DNA of 64,000 bases from assembly GCA_029931535.1 (NCBI GenBank), contig JAQPZY010001620.1:558001-622000 (forward strand). Direction: 5' to 3'. The DNA is from Margaritifera margaritifera (taxonomy: Eukaryota; Mollusca; Bivalvia; Unionida; Margaritiferidae). Shown in pieces: positions 25,501-38,360 of this stretch (its first letter is position 1; each line of letters begins with the position of its first letter). The notes under the pieces are model-generated. The model searched no databases. It was given only the letters and a program-made list of their open reading frames with translations, and had not been told where the DNA came from. The position numbers and the translations under genes were made by a program.

Positions 25501-26240
25501 TACACGAATACAGTGTTAATGTTAACCAAGCATGTGTTATTTGCCATTTAGAAAACGACATATAAGTTTGTCTCACAATACTGATCTTTCTCTGCGTGAG
25601 AAATACTGTTCACAAGAATGGGTGTTTTCTCGTCAAGAACGTTTGTTACGAGTTAGTCAAGAATTTTTGTAAGGCCACGCAAAGGCTTTATCAATTCGTT
25701 CATTTTATTTTCTTTAAAGTGATTAAAATAACATTCATTGTTCTCTATAAAAACTAATATTTTGGTGCAATTTATTGTCTCTTTTCTAATGAAGTGTCTA
25801 TTCAAACATTTATAGTAACTATGTTCTACATACAAATTAGTGACATAGCGAAAACAGCAGTCTGTGCAAACTTTTCTTTATGAGGAGTCATTTCGTTCAT
25901 CAGATAAATAGTCGAAATTTGTTAACCTCAGTTCCATGAAACTAGAAAAGCGAAAGCATAAAATATCCTTTATCAAGAGTGATCAAGTAGCATTGTTATC
26001 ACAAATCTGCTGGTTAAAAAGGTTATTTGTCGATTGAAACAATTCAGTGTTGCACACTGGACCATGCTGAACTTCGTTATAGCAATAGCAGATCGCAGTA
26101 AAAGATTTCATTTTTTCTATAATAACGTCACACACGTGACGTCACAACACGGAAGTAATCTAAAACTCCCGATTCAGCTGTGGGTAAAGTATTGTGTGAA
26201 GAAAAAACAACATGTTTTATCGTTTCAATAAATTGCACCA
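24810..26240. other. AT-rich stretch with a (CT)n tract; no gene
   Basis: A CT microsatellite lies at 25459-25502. A plus-strand stretch near 26125-26146 has an adjoining E-box and CRE (CACGTGACGTCA). Short frames show no domain. Confidence 0.5.
25459..25502. repeat. (CT)n microsatellite
   Basis: CT dinucleotide tract with one AT interruption. Confidence 0.96.
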
Positions 26241-26251
26241 TATCAAGAAGA

Positions 26252-26322
26252 AATAAAATATGTATAGCCCAATAAAATATGTATAGCCCAATAAAATATG
26301 TATAAAATATGTATAGCCCAAG
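26252..26322. repeat. ~20-bp tandem repeat
   Basis: Four imperfect units of AATAAAATATGTATAGCCC, one of them shortened. Confidence 0.85.
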
Positions 26323-26342
26323 GAGCTCATATAACATGTCTT

Positions 26343-26452
26343 GGTTATTAACTGAGTATTAAAACATATGGCGGAAAATGGCCGATTTTTGCGACGGCAT
26401 TCCACGCCACATGAACGAGGGCCCAATATTTTTCAATACTCAATTAATAACC
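26343..26452. mobile_element. 110-bp inverted-repeat element (possible MITE)
   Basis: Ends GGTTATTAACTGAGTATT (26343-26360) and AATACTCAATTAATAACC (26435-26452) are inverted copies over 18 bp with one mismatch. The inside is non-coding. I see no clear target-site duplication, so it may be a chance or foldback structure. Confidence 0.5.
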
Positions 26453-27010
26453 TTCTTATTATATACTTAAAAACAAGCATATTAATCATTCTACTATGTC
26501 ATGGGAATAACACAATTGAATATATAATATATTTTTACGTTTTATTGAATATTTTTCACGTCGTTCAATTAATGAATGAAACCCGAACACCGCGCAGTAA
26601 TACACCCTACCTTAATACTATGGAGGCGCGCACGTATATGGGGTGATTCTCTTTCAACACTGAAAGAAACGAAGTTTGTTAAAGAAGATGGAATGTCATG
26701 TAGCCAACGAAACACAACTAAATATTGATAATTAGGAAAAAATGACACAATACATCAATGAAAACTCAGTCTCAGGTTAAAGTATTCGTTGTGATTGTGT
26801 CCATGCTGCTGTCAGGGTATTGTGGTCAATCGGTCTTGGATAATAACTCCGAAGAAAAGGGATATAGATTCATTTTGGAGTCGCCTGTGTTTCGTTAAAT
26901 TCTGAGTGAAGGATAAAACAATGTCAATCAGAGTGGACAAAAGTGCACTATTTACGTGAAAGGGAAGATGTTTCATTCATGAAATGATGCATTGTTTCAA
27001 TCATCAGTTT

Positions 27011-27069
<59 letters not shown>

Positions 27070-27119
27070 TCTCTGTCTCTGTCTCTATCTCTATGTCTCT
27101 ATCTGAATGTCTCTCTCTG

Positions 27120-27152
<33 letters not shown>

Positions 27153-27170
27153 TACTCTCTCTCTCTCGTA
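27011..27170. repeat. (CA)n then CT-rich microsatellite
   Basis: CA dinucleotides (27011-27062) followed by an imperfect CT/TCTG tract to about 27170. Confidence 0.96.
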
Positions 27171-27189
27171 CTAACAGCAGCAACGATCG

Positions 27190-27377
27190 ATCACTAGCCA
27201 CGGAGAACAGTCTTTATGTCAGTTGCCAACCTACATCCTACCCCCTCCATCTAAAGAAAGAAACGAAATTACATCTGCAAAAATAAAAAAAAAAATAAAA
27301 AAAAAAAAAAAAACATCCGACGGAGCCTCTTTTTGCCTGGCGCCTGGGGGCAATTTCCCCCACCCCACCCCCTACTG
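27190..27377 (-). mobile_element. hAT MITE relic (same family as 49823 and 63142)
   Basis: Read on the minus strand it begins CAGTAGGGGGTGGGG, continues through GGGGGCAATTTCC/GGCGCC-type sequence, and has GGTTGGCAACTGACATAAAG and CTGTTCTCCGTGGC near its far end. The same blocks occur in the same order in the elements at 49823 and 63142. The distal terminus is missing and an A-rich expansion (27282-27314) interrupts it. Confidence 0.68.
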
Positions 27378-27520
27378 ATTCTCCAGCACTGTCAGGTAGA
27401 AATGGTTACAGTCTTTGTAGGCATCTGGTGACAATCAGATTTTTTACGTGGTCAATGTTTAACGTTTCCGTCGTCGTTTTTTATTTAGCCGTAGCCAGAA
27501 CTAGTTCATCGAAATATTGA

Positions 27521-27524
<4 letters not shown>

Positions 27525-27588
<64 letters not shown>
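27525..27588. repeat. (GT)n microsatellite
   Basis: Uninterrupted GT dinucleotides just 5' of a LINE fragment. Confidence 0.97.
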
Positions 27589-27590
<2 letters not shown>

Positions 27591-27608
27591 GTGTTTTAAA
27601 TCATCTTA

Positions 27609-27930
27609 ATGAGAAAGTATGCTTTTACAAATGCACAATTTAACACTGTATCTGTGGTGCGCAATATCATCCAGTCATCCATTGGAGACCATGATGACAT
27701 TCCAGCTATCGCGAAGAAGAGAAAGCTGCCCAATACCATCCTAGGAGGCAGTGTATGTGTCAAAAGGAAAAGAGGATGCCAACTCAAGCACTGACTTGAA
27801 AACATCATGGAATAGGCATGACACTTCAAGAATCACTACAGGCCGCGATGGACCACAGTTATGGAGAACTGTTGTCGGAAGGACATCGGAAGTGGCGCAA
27901 TGGATGCGATGAGATGACAGATGTGGTGCA
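27609..27930 (+). pseudogene. LINE (RTE-like) 3' coding fragment
   Basis: The plus frame from 27609 encodes VVRNIIQSSIGDHDDIPAIA, then KKRKLP and a basic stretch VKRKRGCQ, and stops at 27792. This matches the C-terminal region of RTE-type endonuclease/reverse-transcriptase proteins (a run of the type 'IGpyeDLltivKkRKLkWyGH... GrrRGRq'), with about a dozen residues missing after RKL. A different frame continues the family pattern (GIGMTLQESLQAAMDH, about 27810-27857), so there is also a frameshift. It is a dead-on-arrival or decayed copy. The family is recalled from memory; a protein search would settle it. Confidence 0.68.
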
Positions 27931-28433
27931 TAAGATGTCGTAGCTTTTAATGTCCACGGGAAAGCATACAGGTCTAGCGTTCTCATTCATTACTTGTGCC
28001 GATTACAAGTCAGACTGAACCAGAGTAGATCCCTGCCGTGCAAGAATATCTGTCAGTGTCAATTTCGAATTCACCCTTCAATTGTAACTGTGGCAAACCC
28101 AGGGGTAATAAATTAGTCTAATAACAAATAGGTTGGACAAAACTGCGGCATATAATTCATATTTGTACGCCGATACCCCCCGCCCACCACACACGCATAT
28201 AGTCACGTGCTGTGAAGGGCATATGACGAGACAAGTAAACAATATAAAATGACATGATCTATCCTGGATCAATCTGTTGACCTGGTTTGTGAAAGACGAT
28301 TCAACATCATAGATCGCAGATATTATTCAAACTAAGTAAAAAAAACACATACAATTAAAACAGTATGAATAATATTTGTATATTTTACATGTATAAATGA
28401 ACGTATATATTTTATTTGTCTTCTTTCTTTTTT

Positions 28434-28453
28434 GGGGGGGTGGGGTGGGGTGG
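28434..28453 (+). other. G-quadruplex-type motif
   Basis: A G7 run, T, G4, T, G4, T, GG: closely spaced G runs able to form an intramolecular G4 in principle. It follows a T-rich tract. Confidence 0.6.
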
Positions 28454-28879
28454 ACAATCGCCGATATTTACGAGATTTCGATTGTGAAAAGTGGATCTTG
28501 TATGCGTTTTTGTGTATTTTATGTGCGAAGTAGATTTGATTTATAAAAAGGTAGAATTCGTATCCATAAGCATTTGTTTTAATTAATAGACATCTTAATA
28601 AATATAATGTGCATACATTTAGTAAATACAAAGCTATAGAAGCAATCTGAGGAATGTAGACTCACATAAAAATGTGTATATTCCAACCGTTATCACTCGC
28701 TAGATGTGGCGGTGTAACGTCACCGGAATAGAAAGATGTATCTGGATAGAAGCAACATGGCGCGGCCCTGTGATAATTAAATTTCGGCCTAATTGATACA
28801 ATAGATAAGAATTCAATGTTGATTAATGTAATGATAACATGTTTGAAGGCGGGAATTTCCCTTTAACACCTTTAAGCTA

Positions 28880-29685
28880 CAGATACAAATCTGGTATTAC
28901 TGTCCGATTTGCTCAGATACACACCTGTATCACTGCCCGATTTCCTCAGATACACACCTGGTATCACAGCCCGACTTCCTCAGATACACACATTGAATCA
29001 CTGCCCGATTTCCTCAGAATAACATCTGGAATCACAACCCGATTTCTCAGATACACATCGGGAATCACTGCCAGATTTTCTCTGAAACACATCTGTTATC
29101 ACTGCATGATTTTCTCTGATACACATCTGGTATCAGTGCCAGATTTCCTCAAATACACAGCTGGTATCAGTGCCAGATTTCCTCAAATACACAGCTGGTA
29201 TCACTGCCCGATTTCCTCACATACACAGCTGGTATCACTGTCCGATTTCTTCACATACACAGCTGGTATCACTGCCCGATTTAATCACATACACAGCTGG
29301 TATCACTGCCCGATTTCCTCACATACACAGCTGGTATCACTGCCATATTTCCTCACATACACATCTGGTATCACTGCCAGATTTCCTCACATACACATCT
29401 GGTATTAGTGCCCGATTTCCTCACATACACATCTGGTATCACCGACCGATTTCCTCAGATACACATCGGGAATCACAACCCGATTTCCTCAGATACACAT
29501 TTGGAATCACTGCCCGATTTTCTCTGATCCACACCTGGTATCACTGCCCGGTTTTCGCTGATACACATCTGATATCACTGCCCGATTTCCTCACATACAA
29601 ACCTGGTATCACTACCCAATTTTCTCTGATACACATCTGGTATCACTGCCAGATTTTCTCTGATACACATCTGGTGTCATTTTTT
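28880..29685. repeat. 34-bp satellite, about 24 units
   Basis: Unit of about 34 bp with the core CTGCCCGATTTCCTCAGATA followed by CACATCTGGTAT. Because 34 is not a multiple of 3, three units give a 102-bp super-period, so a plus frame stays open for 189 codons (28839-29408) and another for 183 codons (29170-29721). Their 34-residue repeats are the DNA array read in rotating frames, and no protein family is recognisable. Unit types cluster: middle units have CAGCTGGTAT, outer units have CATCTGGTAT. Confidence 0.93.
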
Positions 29686-29699
29686 ACCCCCACTGATAC

Positions 29700-31115
29700 A
29701 ATCTGGATTTGTTATTTATAAATACTCATATAACTGACTCAATCTTAAGACAAAGAAGGATTCCGTATTTTCTCTAAGATTGAGTAAACTTGCAACAAAA
29801 TCTGGTAACTAGTTGTTGTTCATTTATCCGTTTCAAATCATTAAGCACAACTGTACGAAACCTCCTCCGTTGCTGCATACGATTAAGTATTGTTCCATTT
29901 ACTGACAGCTTTTCCCAAGGTGTTTGTTAGTTTACCATGATAACTATTATAGTTGAGCTTAGTACAATCATTATCTTGCTGTGATTGATATATTTCTCCC
30001 ACGTTTTAATTTATTTGAAGATTTGTTTAAAATTCACAAGTTACATGCCATATTATCATCTCGCAAATGGAGTGGAAATAGTAGTTATGGTAATTTTTAA
30101 TGAACAAATGATAAATTAACAATCTAGAATTGCACAGATTTTTGAAGGTATATCCCCATACAGTGATGTTAATAAAAATATAAATATAATATACCGTGTC
30201 TACTGACCTTGCAGATAATCACACAGATACATTACCTTCAACCCCCTGCGATATAGATATACTGTGTTCCACTGTATTGCGCATCCACTTTTTAAAAACT
30301 GTCTCGATTTAGATGTCCGAAGAATAACATTCATAATTTCTTAAAAAATTTGTATCGATGTAAATACAATAATGACACCTCATGTGGAGACAGATCTTTG
30401 TGTTGACAGAGGGTCTTACCGCCACTGTTTGCAGATATCCCATAATAAAACATCGATCATTTTGACTGTCACTAGATTACTCCATTTTACTTACTCCATT
30501 TTATTTACTAACTTATCCATATTTAATGCTGCTTCAAGTTGCTCACATTTCTGTAACATTTACTGAATTCAGTTTGATAGACATTTGTAGACGAAAACAA
30601 TACAAAATGTTTTTATAAAAAAAAAAGATTTTAATCTTTTTTTTTTAAGCATACAAAACAAATTTCAAATATCAAAAAAGATATTATTAAATAACTTATA
30701 ATGTCAGTAAATCAGTTTGTTATACCATGAAATGAGCTGATTTTTTCCGCATGTACCAGAAAATGATTTCTCAATGTGATGTGACCTATACTTTACAAAC
30801 GAGTGTAGTCTTGTCAGCATCTGTATGTAAGGGTAATTTTGAGTTTTTACCCTTAACTGCTAAGTGTGAGTACCAGATGTCTTTCTTCTTTATAATTCAT
30901 ATACAGTTTTATTAAAATTCTTAATCATGATAGATTTGCTGTTTATTATGATATTTTGGCATTTTCCCCGTAAAAATTATCTGTTTCATGAGATTTTCTT
31001 TTTCTCTGCTCATTTCACACAATTTCCTCTCCTGTCAAAACCTTTGCAAAAAGCACTGTCACATCTCAGTAGCATAGTAAGACTGAATAAAAATAAGATA
31101 GATAAATATATAGCT
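29700..31115. other. AT-rich stretch; no gene
   Basis: No domain-bearing frame. A 14-bp A-run/T-run hairpin lies at 30617-30646 (AAAAAAAAAAGATT, TT, then AATCTTTTTTTTTT). Confidence 0.5.
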
Positions 31116-31120
31116 ATATA

Positions 31121-31292
31121 TGATTTATTTATTTAGAGTTTTAATGCACCGCTTCACATGAAGATTATATCTCTCGAGGCAAGTAAAGTGCTTAGCCCAA
31201 AGACACTTAACGGGAGCCAACCCGGGTTTGATCCTAGCACCCTTCTGATCACATATTTGGCACACTATCTACTGAGCCTTCGCTACTCGAGA
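31121..31292 (-). mobile_element. tRNA-derived SINE
   Basis: On the minus strand the head reads GGCTCAGTAGATAGTGTG (box A region, 31261-31278), followed by box B GGATCAAACCC (31224-31234). The body contains TCTTTGGGCTAAGCACTTTA, a type of central sequence I recall from many invertebrate and fish SINEs. The 3' end is a TAAA-type tail (plus-strand TTTATTTATTTA at 31123-31134). The head is too diverged to be a tRNA gene. No clear target-site duplication was found. Confidence 0.75.
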
Positions 31293-31294
31293 TA

Positions 31295-31700
31295 CGAATG
31301 CAGAAATTATAAATGAAAACTTAAAATTGCAACTGTCCTAATTTGAGCCATTTCAATCATAAGATTGTTATGAATAGCAATATCAGTTATTATTTTGATT
31401 TTGTTAAGAGATCATTAACAAAGTTGATGATGGTAGCATGATTTGTAACATAACTTTTTCTCCTTGAATATTATTTGTTCTTGCTAATTTTAGTTAGTCA
31501 AATAAATTTACATTAAAATTACAATAATTACATCACATTTGATCTAAATTAGTACGTCATCTGCCATATACGACCTTTATGCTTTATACGGCTCGTTTTA
31601 TTTCTGATTGTAGCTTATGAGGGTGACTTTTATCACTCACCAATTTTACTGCTTTTGATACCATAAATAGTATGATACTATCATAAAAAGAGAGTGATTT
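31295..31700. other. AT-rich stretch; no gene
   Basis: Nothing recognisable between the SINE and the (GATA)n tract. Confidence 0.5.
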
Positions 31701-31712
31701 CTATTATTTGTC

Positions 31713-31827
<115 letters not shown>

Positions 31828-32324
31828 GGGGAAGGGAGATGAGTAATGCATGAAAACAAGAAGATAAGCAGAACACTCCATAAAGTACATGTAATACCAG
31901 TGATTGACAAATACTTATCTGTCACAAATGGGGATTTGTGTTGCAATATGATTGTTGCAAGAAGACTACAGGATATATGTGACATTAAATGCAATGACAT
32001 ATTAACCACATTAAACACATGACTGAAAAATGAAGACTTTAACTGCGACAACTTTCATAACATTATCTTATCTGCTGTCACACAATACAAATTATGATGT
32101 CAAGGTATATAGAAGTTATTATAAATGATTGATTATAATAACAAACCAAAAGATTAGAAACCTAACAATCCTTGCAAAGATTATGTGTACTTTCGTTTAT
32201 ATACTGTACACCACTATTACGCCTGGCAAACAGAATTTCCTATAGTTAAATTTTTTATTTTTTTTTTTTTTTTTGTATTTCCTCCAATGTTTCCAAGGAA
32301 GATCAATTCTTCTCTTTCATTGTG

Positions 32325-32425
32325 GAACAAAACAGTTATGCAGTCAATAAATGGTAAAATAACAGCTATACAATCGATAAATGGTAAAGAAAAATAGTTA
32401 TGCTGTCAATAAATGGTAAAAAAAC
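32325..32425. repeat. ~33-bp tandem repeat, three units
   Basis: Three imperfect units of the form ACAGTTATGCAGTCAATAAA followed by TGGTAAA. Confidence 0.82.
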
Positions 32426-32429
32426 AGTT

Positions 32430-34590
32430 TTTTGTAAAATGTTTGCTCCTATTCTACATAGTTTTATCTTGCCCAGAAAATCAAGACCTTTATTAAATAT
32501 ATTAAGGTTGACCTTTGCATTTCCTTTTTTTCCAGCAGGTATAAGTCACAATCCATTGATCAGTTTTCCTCTTTTATGATCTACCAAACCCATTAGAAAG
32601 ATTAAATTTATTTATATATAACAGTCTGTATAAGAAGATTACTTGGAGAACTCATATAAGAAAACATATTTGTAATGCAGTTCATACGTTCAGGTATACA
32701 CTGAAGTTTTGTATTTCTATACATCTTTTTGCATCTACCTGGCAAACTGGGTGCGAGGATAACCAATGCTGATTATTAATAATTTCCATTTACAGAAATG
32801 AATCATCAAGTTCACTGGGTTTACTGTTTTACGTTATTTTTATGTTGTTAAATTTTATACAGGAGCTAATCAAACATTGGACTTCATTTTTTGGAAGAAT
32901 ATGGATAATTTGCACTTATATCCATACACTACCCGTAATTGCAGGCCCTGTGATTGCACAGACAAAGAATGTTTTCCACCAGTTCTGTGACTTTATGTCA
33001 CGCTAGATATTCAATTTATGTTTGTTTCTTTGCTTTTTCGTCTTCTTATTTCATCTTAAGTTCATTTTCGGATAGCTCAATTCATCTAGATCAATCATAA
33101 ATCAATTGCCATGAAAAGTCATTACCCATTTTGTTTAGCATGGTTACAAGGAATATTTCATAAAAAAAATGTAATGCATGTATTATTTGTAAGCTTTATC
33201 TAACTCAGACTATACTTATCCATTTTAAATTATTGCAGATGAGGCCAAATATCTTTATTCAAAATACTAAACAATTTTCTCAGGAAATACGTCTTTTTCA
33301 AGCAACGTTACGGTGGTAATTTTGACCTAAATAAAAGATTTCTTCAGAGGGAATCAGTTAAGCGAATTCAAATGCAGAGTGTAACGTGTTTATCAGTGTA
33401 CCAACAAATTATTTTGAGTGCACGGCATTTCGTCAGATTTGGTCATTCCGACATTTTATTACATAAGAAAGTCATGGAAAGCGACAGTATATCGAAAGCG
33501 ACAACTATTTGAAAATAAGAAGTACGGCATTTTAATGAAATTAGGTCAATATGATTTAGCATTACTTTCTTTATGCTAACATTCAATACTTTTCAGAGGG
33601 GCCAATATATTTTTACTATACTAATTAACATTAATTATGTATATTCTAATGCGCTAGAGAATACATAATCCAACACTGACCAGTATTTGCAGAGGCATCC
33701 TTGAGGTATATACAGATTTATGTTTTCTTTAACCTAGGTTTTGCGTTAAACTTATAACAACCATCCAAGCTGAATACAGAAATATTAAACCCTTTTTGAG
33801 TTTTACGATGAGTGGTTTTGCCAGTTTTGCTCTGTTTGTTAATGAGTTTGGAAACGAATTTATAAAGTGCCATCGTGTACTCTACGATCTGTCCTTTCCT
33901 CATTGCAGATTATAATGTAATCTTTTCCGACAATATAGAAAAGCTACAACGCATGTTGAATACGCATAGATCATATTGTCACAAATCGAACTTATTTACA
34001 AATATAGAGAAAACAAAAACTGTCGTTTTTCGTAACCAAGGAAGAATAAAAGATAAATAAAATATATGGTATCGTAGTACAAACAAATTAATATTGTTAA
34101 TCAATTTTGCCTTCTCGGACTGCTATTTTTTGTTATAATTGTTAATTCACTGTAATTCAAAAACAAGTAGCAACTCAAGGGATCAAGTGTCTATTTCATG
34201 TGAGGAAAGAAAAGTAAGTGGGTCTGAGATTGCTAACCTGGATGTGATCTGTTTAATGACCAAATACAAGATGGCCAGGACATCTGTAGGATGCTTTCTG
34301 TTGAAATTTCGTCCAATGCTTTTGATCGCATATGTTTTAAAAACAATTGTTTCTATGTGTTCTATTTTTGAATCGTAATCAATATTTGAAACCGCATATC
34401 AGCATAATTTCTTTAGTACTGAAATGATTTTATGCCAGAATGCTTTCTGTCAGAGTTAGTCAAAACCTTGTTGAGCAGATTGTTGAGATAAAGTTGTTTA
34501 AATTATTTTAATTTACTTTTTGCGATACCAGCCAATTTGCATAAAATTGAAAGCCCTTAATGCTTGAATATTCTTTTATTAACTTTGTTC
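32430..34590. other. AT-rich stretch; no gene
   Basis: No recognisable coding or RNA gene. From about 34250 the sequence (AAGATGGCC, then AGGATGCTTTCTGTTGAAAT) resembles the dispersed repeat at 39990-40490, so a transposon relic may begin here. Confidence 0.4.
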
Positions 34591-34599
34591 ATATTCTGT

Positions 34600-35200
34600 T
34601 GAACTGTAGTAGCAGAAGGGAGAGGTATTGGGGAAAATGACCCAATGGCGAGAATGGGAATTTAGCAAGGGGATTTGGGCCACTATGGGGAAAAGGTGAA
34701 TTATATATTAAATACTAGTACATCCATAGGTTTAAGATTGGGTTGGGTGGGTATGAGGAGAAATGGAAATTAACATATCGTTGGGTCATTATAGGAGGAA
34801 TGGAAATTTAACATCGTGGGTCACTATGGGGGAAAGGGGAATTTAACGTTACGGTTGGGTCACTGTGGGAGAGATAAGGGGTATTTAACATTACGGTTGG
34901 AAATTTAACATTACGGTTGGGTCACCAGGTGGGGAAAAGAAAAGTTTACATTACGGTTGGGTCAGTATGGAGAAAATGGAAATTTAGCATTATCAATTAC
35001 TATGGGTGGAAGGGGCAATTTAACATTACAGTTGGATCACTATGTGGAGAAGGGAACGTTTAACATTACGATTGGGTAAGTATGAGAGAAATGGAAATTT
35101 AACATTGTGGGTCACTATGGGGGGGGGGGAGAGGAATTTTAATATTACGGCTGGGTCACTATTGGGGGAGGGAAGTGGAAGGGAAATTCGCATTGTGAGT
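34600..35200 (+). mobile_element. 'TCACTATGGGG' tandem array, transposon-arm-like
   Basis: About twelve degenerate units of roughly 40-50 bp with the form GGTCACTATGGGGGAAAGGG then GAATTTAACATTACGGTTG. The motif and its order match the arms of the element at 6326-9650. This may be the left arm of a related, larger element whose remainder is the tandem district up to about 40.5 kb. No inverted partner arm lies inside the window. Confidence 0.55.
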
Positions 35201-35289
35201 TACTATGATGATCTAGCACCTTTAATGACAATCCAGTTGAGCATATGGTTTGACCGTGACAGTTGGGGTAATGACGACATCAAAGGTTA

Positions 35290-36165
35290 GGCCTTACGCT
35301 GTAACCATTAGCAAATCCGGAGACTTGGCATCAGTTATAGCGAGTGGCAGCTCCCATTACTAAGCTCAATGATGCCTAATGGCAGCATGCATATATCCTA
35401 GATTTATACATAAATCGTTATATGTACTTCAGATTTTCTTGGCGGTGTAAGCAAATTTGCATATATTGTACTGATGTTATAAGTAACGGCAATCAGTAGA
35501 ATCAACTAATAATAACACTAAAATTACTAAACTTACGTAATTTACTGGAGACAAAAAATATTCGAAATATTATATTAAAATTATGGTCAAGACTAAAAAT
35601 CGTACTCAAACTCCGAAACTGAAACAAGATTAAGCAGAGACTAAAAACCCACGGAATATTGTACTGAAATGGCTGAGACTAAAAGTAATACTAAACTTTT
35701 GAAACTGAAACGGAATATAGACTAAAATAAGACGGGTAATTATTTTAAATAATATGGCCTAGATTAAAGCTAATACTAAAATTACGAAACTAACACGGAA
35801 TTTATCCAAAACCAAAATATTACGGAACTTTATACTATTATGACCTAGGCTAAGAGTATTAAAAAATTTGAAAATCATAAACCAACTTAAAAAATAAAAT
35901 ATTTAATACACAAATAAATGTTTTTAAAAAAATCAAGATGGAAAAAAATCCTCTAGAAAGTCAAATAAAGATGGAAAGAGAGAGAGAGAATCACAGAGCA
36001 TTCAAGAATTAAAAAGGTTGATTCCTAGAATGAAACAATTAAGAACTAAATACAACATTTAAAAACAACGTGCTTAAACAAGATAAAAAAAATTAGGAAA
36101 AAAATAAAAAGAACAAAATATAAAATTTTAATTTAAAAAAAATATATTAAGAAACACATAAGAAA
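35290..36165. other. A-rich stretch with short degenerate repeats
   Basis: Degenerate units such as GACTAAAA, ACTGAAACGGAAT and TACTAAAATTACGAAACT recur between 35500 and 35850. No gene. Confidence 0.45.
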
Positions 36166-36169
36166 ACAA

Positions 36170-37135
36170 TGTGAAAGAAAAGAAAATGAGAGTACGAGGA
36201 AAGGTTACAAACACTCATACACACATGCATGCATACACACCTATACATACATACAAACTGAAGGGGTTAGCTTATATACTTATATTAAATATCCAACTTA
36301 CCATTGCACATGCAAAGGTAGTGTTTGGGTATTTACATTTACATACAATCACACACAAAACATAAGGATCCTATGGGAAATGAAGATGAACATAGACTAT
36401 CAAATATAGCATCACACAAACAAATGGATGGGAAGTAGCTCGTATACTTATATTTAATATTCAACATATCATTACTCATGCAAACAAATGGTGGAGGTTG
36501 AGGTGGAGAGGATGTAGCTCATATGCTTTGACTTTCTGTCCAATAAACCATTACACATACACTATGGGTGTAGCTCCTATACATACCATCACACATACAC
36601 TATGGGTGTAGCTCATATACATACCATCACACATACACTATGGGTGTAGCTCCTATACATACCATCACACATACACTATGGGTGTAGCTCCTATACATAC
36701 CATCACACATACACTATGGGTGAAGCTCATATACATACCATCACACATACTCTATGGGTTTAGCTCATATACATACCATCACACATACACTATGGGTGTA
36801 GCTCCTATACATACCATCACACATACACTATGGGTGTAGCTCCTATACATACCATCACACATACACTATGGGTGTAGCTCCTATACATACCATCACACAT
36901 ACACTATGGGTGTAGCTCCTATACATACCATCACACATACACTATGGGTTTAGCTCATATACATACCATCACACATACACTATGGGTTTAGCTCATATAC
37001 ATACCATCACACATACACTATGGGTTTAGTTCATATACATACCATCACACATACACTATGGGTTTAGCTCATATACATACCATCACACATACACTATGGG
37101 TTTAGTTCATATACATACCATCACACATACAAAGC
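36170..37135. repeat. 38-bp satellite and related degenerate units
   Basis: From 36545 to 37130 about 15 units of 38 bp repeat TACACTATGGGTGTAGCTCC followed by TATACATACCATCACACA. Two unit variants (GTGTAGCTCC and GTTTAGCTCA/GTTTAGTTCA) are grouped in blocks, the second concentrated at the 3' end. Between 36170 and 36540 the same words occur in degenerate, longer units. Confidence 0.9.
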
Positions 37136-37534
37136 GAAGGACTATAGTATACTTTTGTTTTTGTTTCTTCATACACACATAATTACATACAAACACATAT
37201 ACACACACACATATAGAGAATGAAAATTTTCAACGGGGTGAACAAATGGGATAGAGAGACAGACAAAGTCACAAAAATGACTTAGTTTTACAATCCAACA
37301 CCCACACATACAAATAAAACGATGAGGAAAGGTATGGCATATGAAATGGTCACTGACATGTGTTCTTCAAGACAAACACCCACACGTACAAACAACACAG
37401 AGGAATAAAAGGGAATAGTTGAGGGTTACTCACACTTGCTTATGGACAATCAAACAAACAAATACTTCTGTACTAACAAACAAGCACACATCGTTACATA
37501 GAAGGAAACAAGGGGTAGGGAAGTATATACCTAT

Positions 37535-38328
37535 ATACCTACATACATACCTACATACCTATCTACATACCTATCTATCTATCTACCTACATACATGCAT
37601 GCATACATACATAATTACATACATACATAATTACATAATACATAAATACATACATACATACATATATACAAAGATACATACATACATATATGAATACATA
37701 CATACATACATACATACATACATACATACATACATACATACATACATACATACATACATACATACATACATACATACATACATACATACATACATACATA
37801 CATACATACATACATGCATGCATGCATGCACATACATACATACATACATACATACATACATACATACATACATACATACATACATACATACATACATACA
37901 TACATACATACATACATACATACATACATACGTGCATGCATGCATACACATACATACATACATACATACATACATACATACATACATACATACATACATA
38001 CATACATACATACATACATACATACATACATACATACATACATACATACATACATACATACATACATGCATGCATGCATGCATGCATGCATGCATTCATG
38101 CATGCATGCATGCATGCATACATAAATAAATACATACATACATACATACATACATACATACATACATACATACATACATACATACATGCATACATGCATG
38201 CATACATACATACATACATACATACATACATACATACATACATACATACATACATACATACACACACACATACATACATACATACATACATACATACATA
38301 CATACATACATACATACATACATACATG

Positions 38329-38360
<32 letters not shown>

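Noticed and set aside
28870..29690. CRISPR-like array (regular ~34-bp repeats)
   Set aside because: There are no distinct unique spacers; repeats are contiguous and the genome is clearly eukaryotic.
28839..29721. Two overlapping plus frames of 189 and 183 codons
   Set aside because: They are the 34-bp satellite in translation, with no signal, domain or splice evidence. Kept only as a finding to test.
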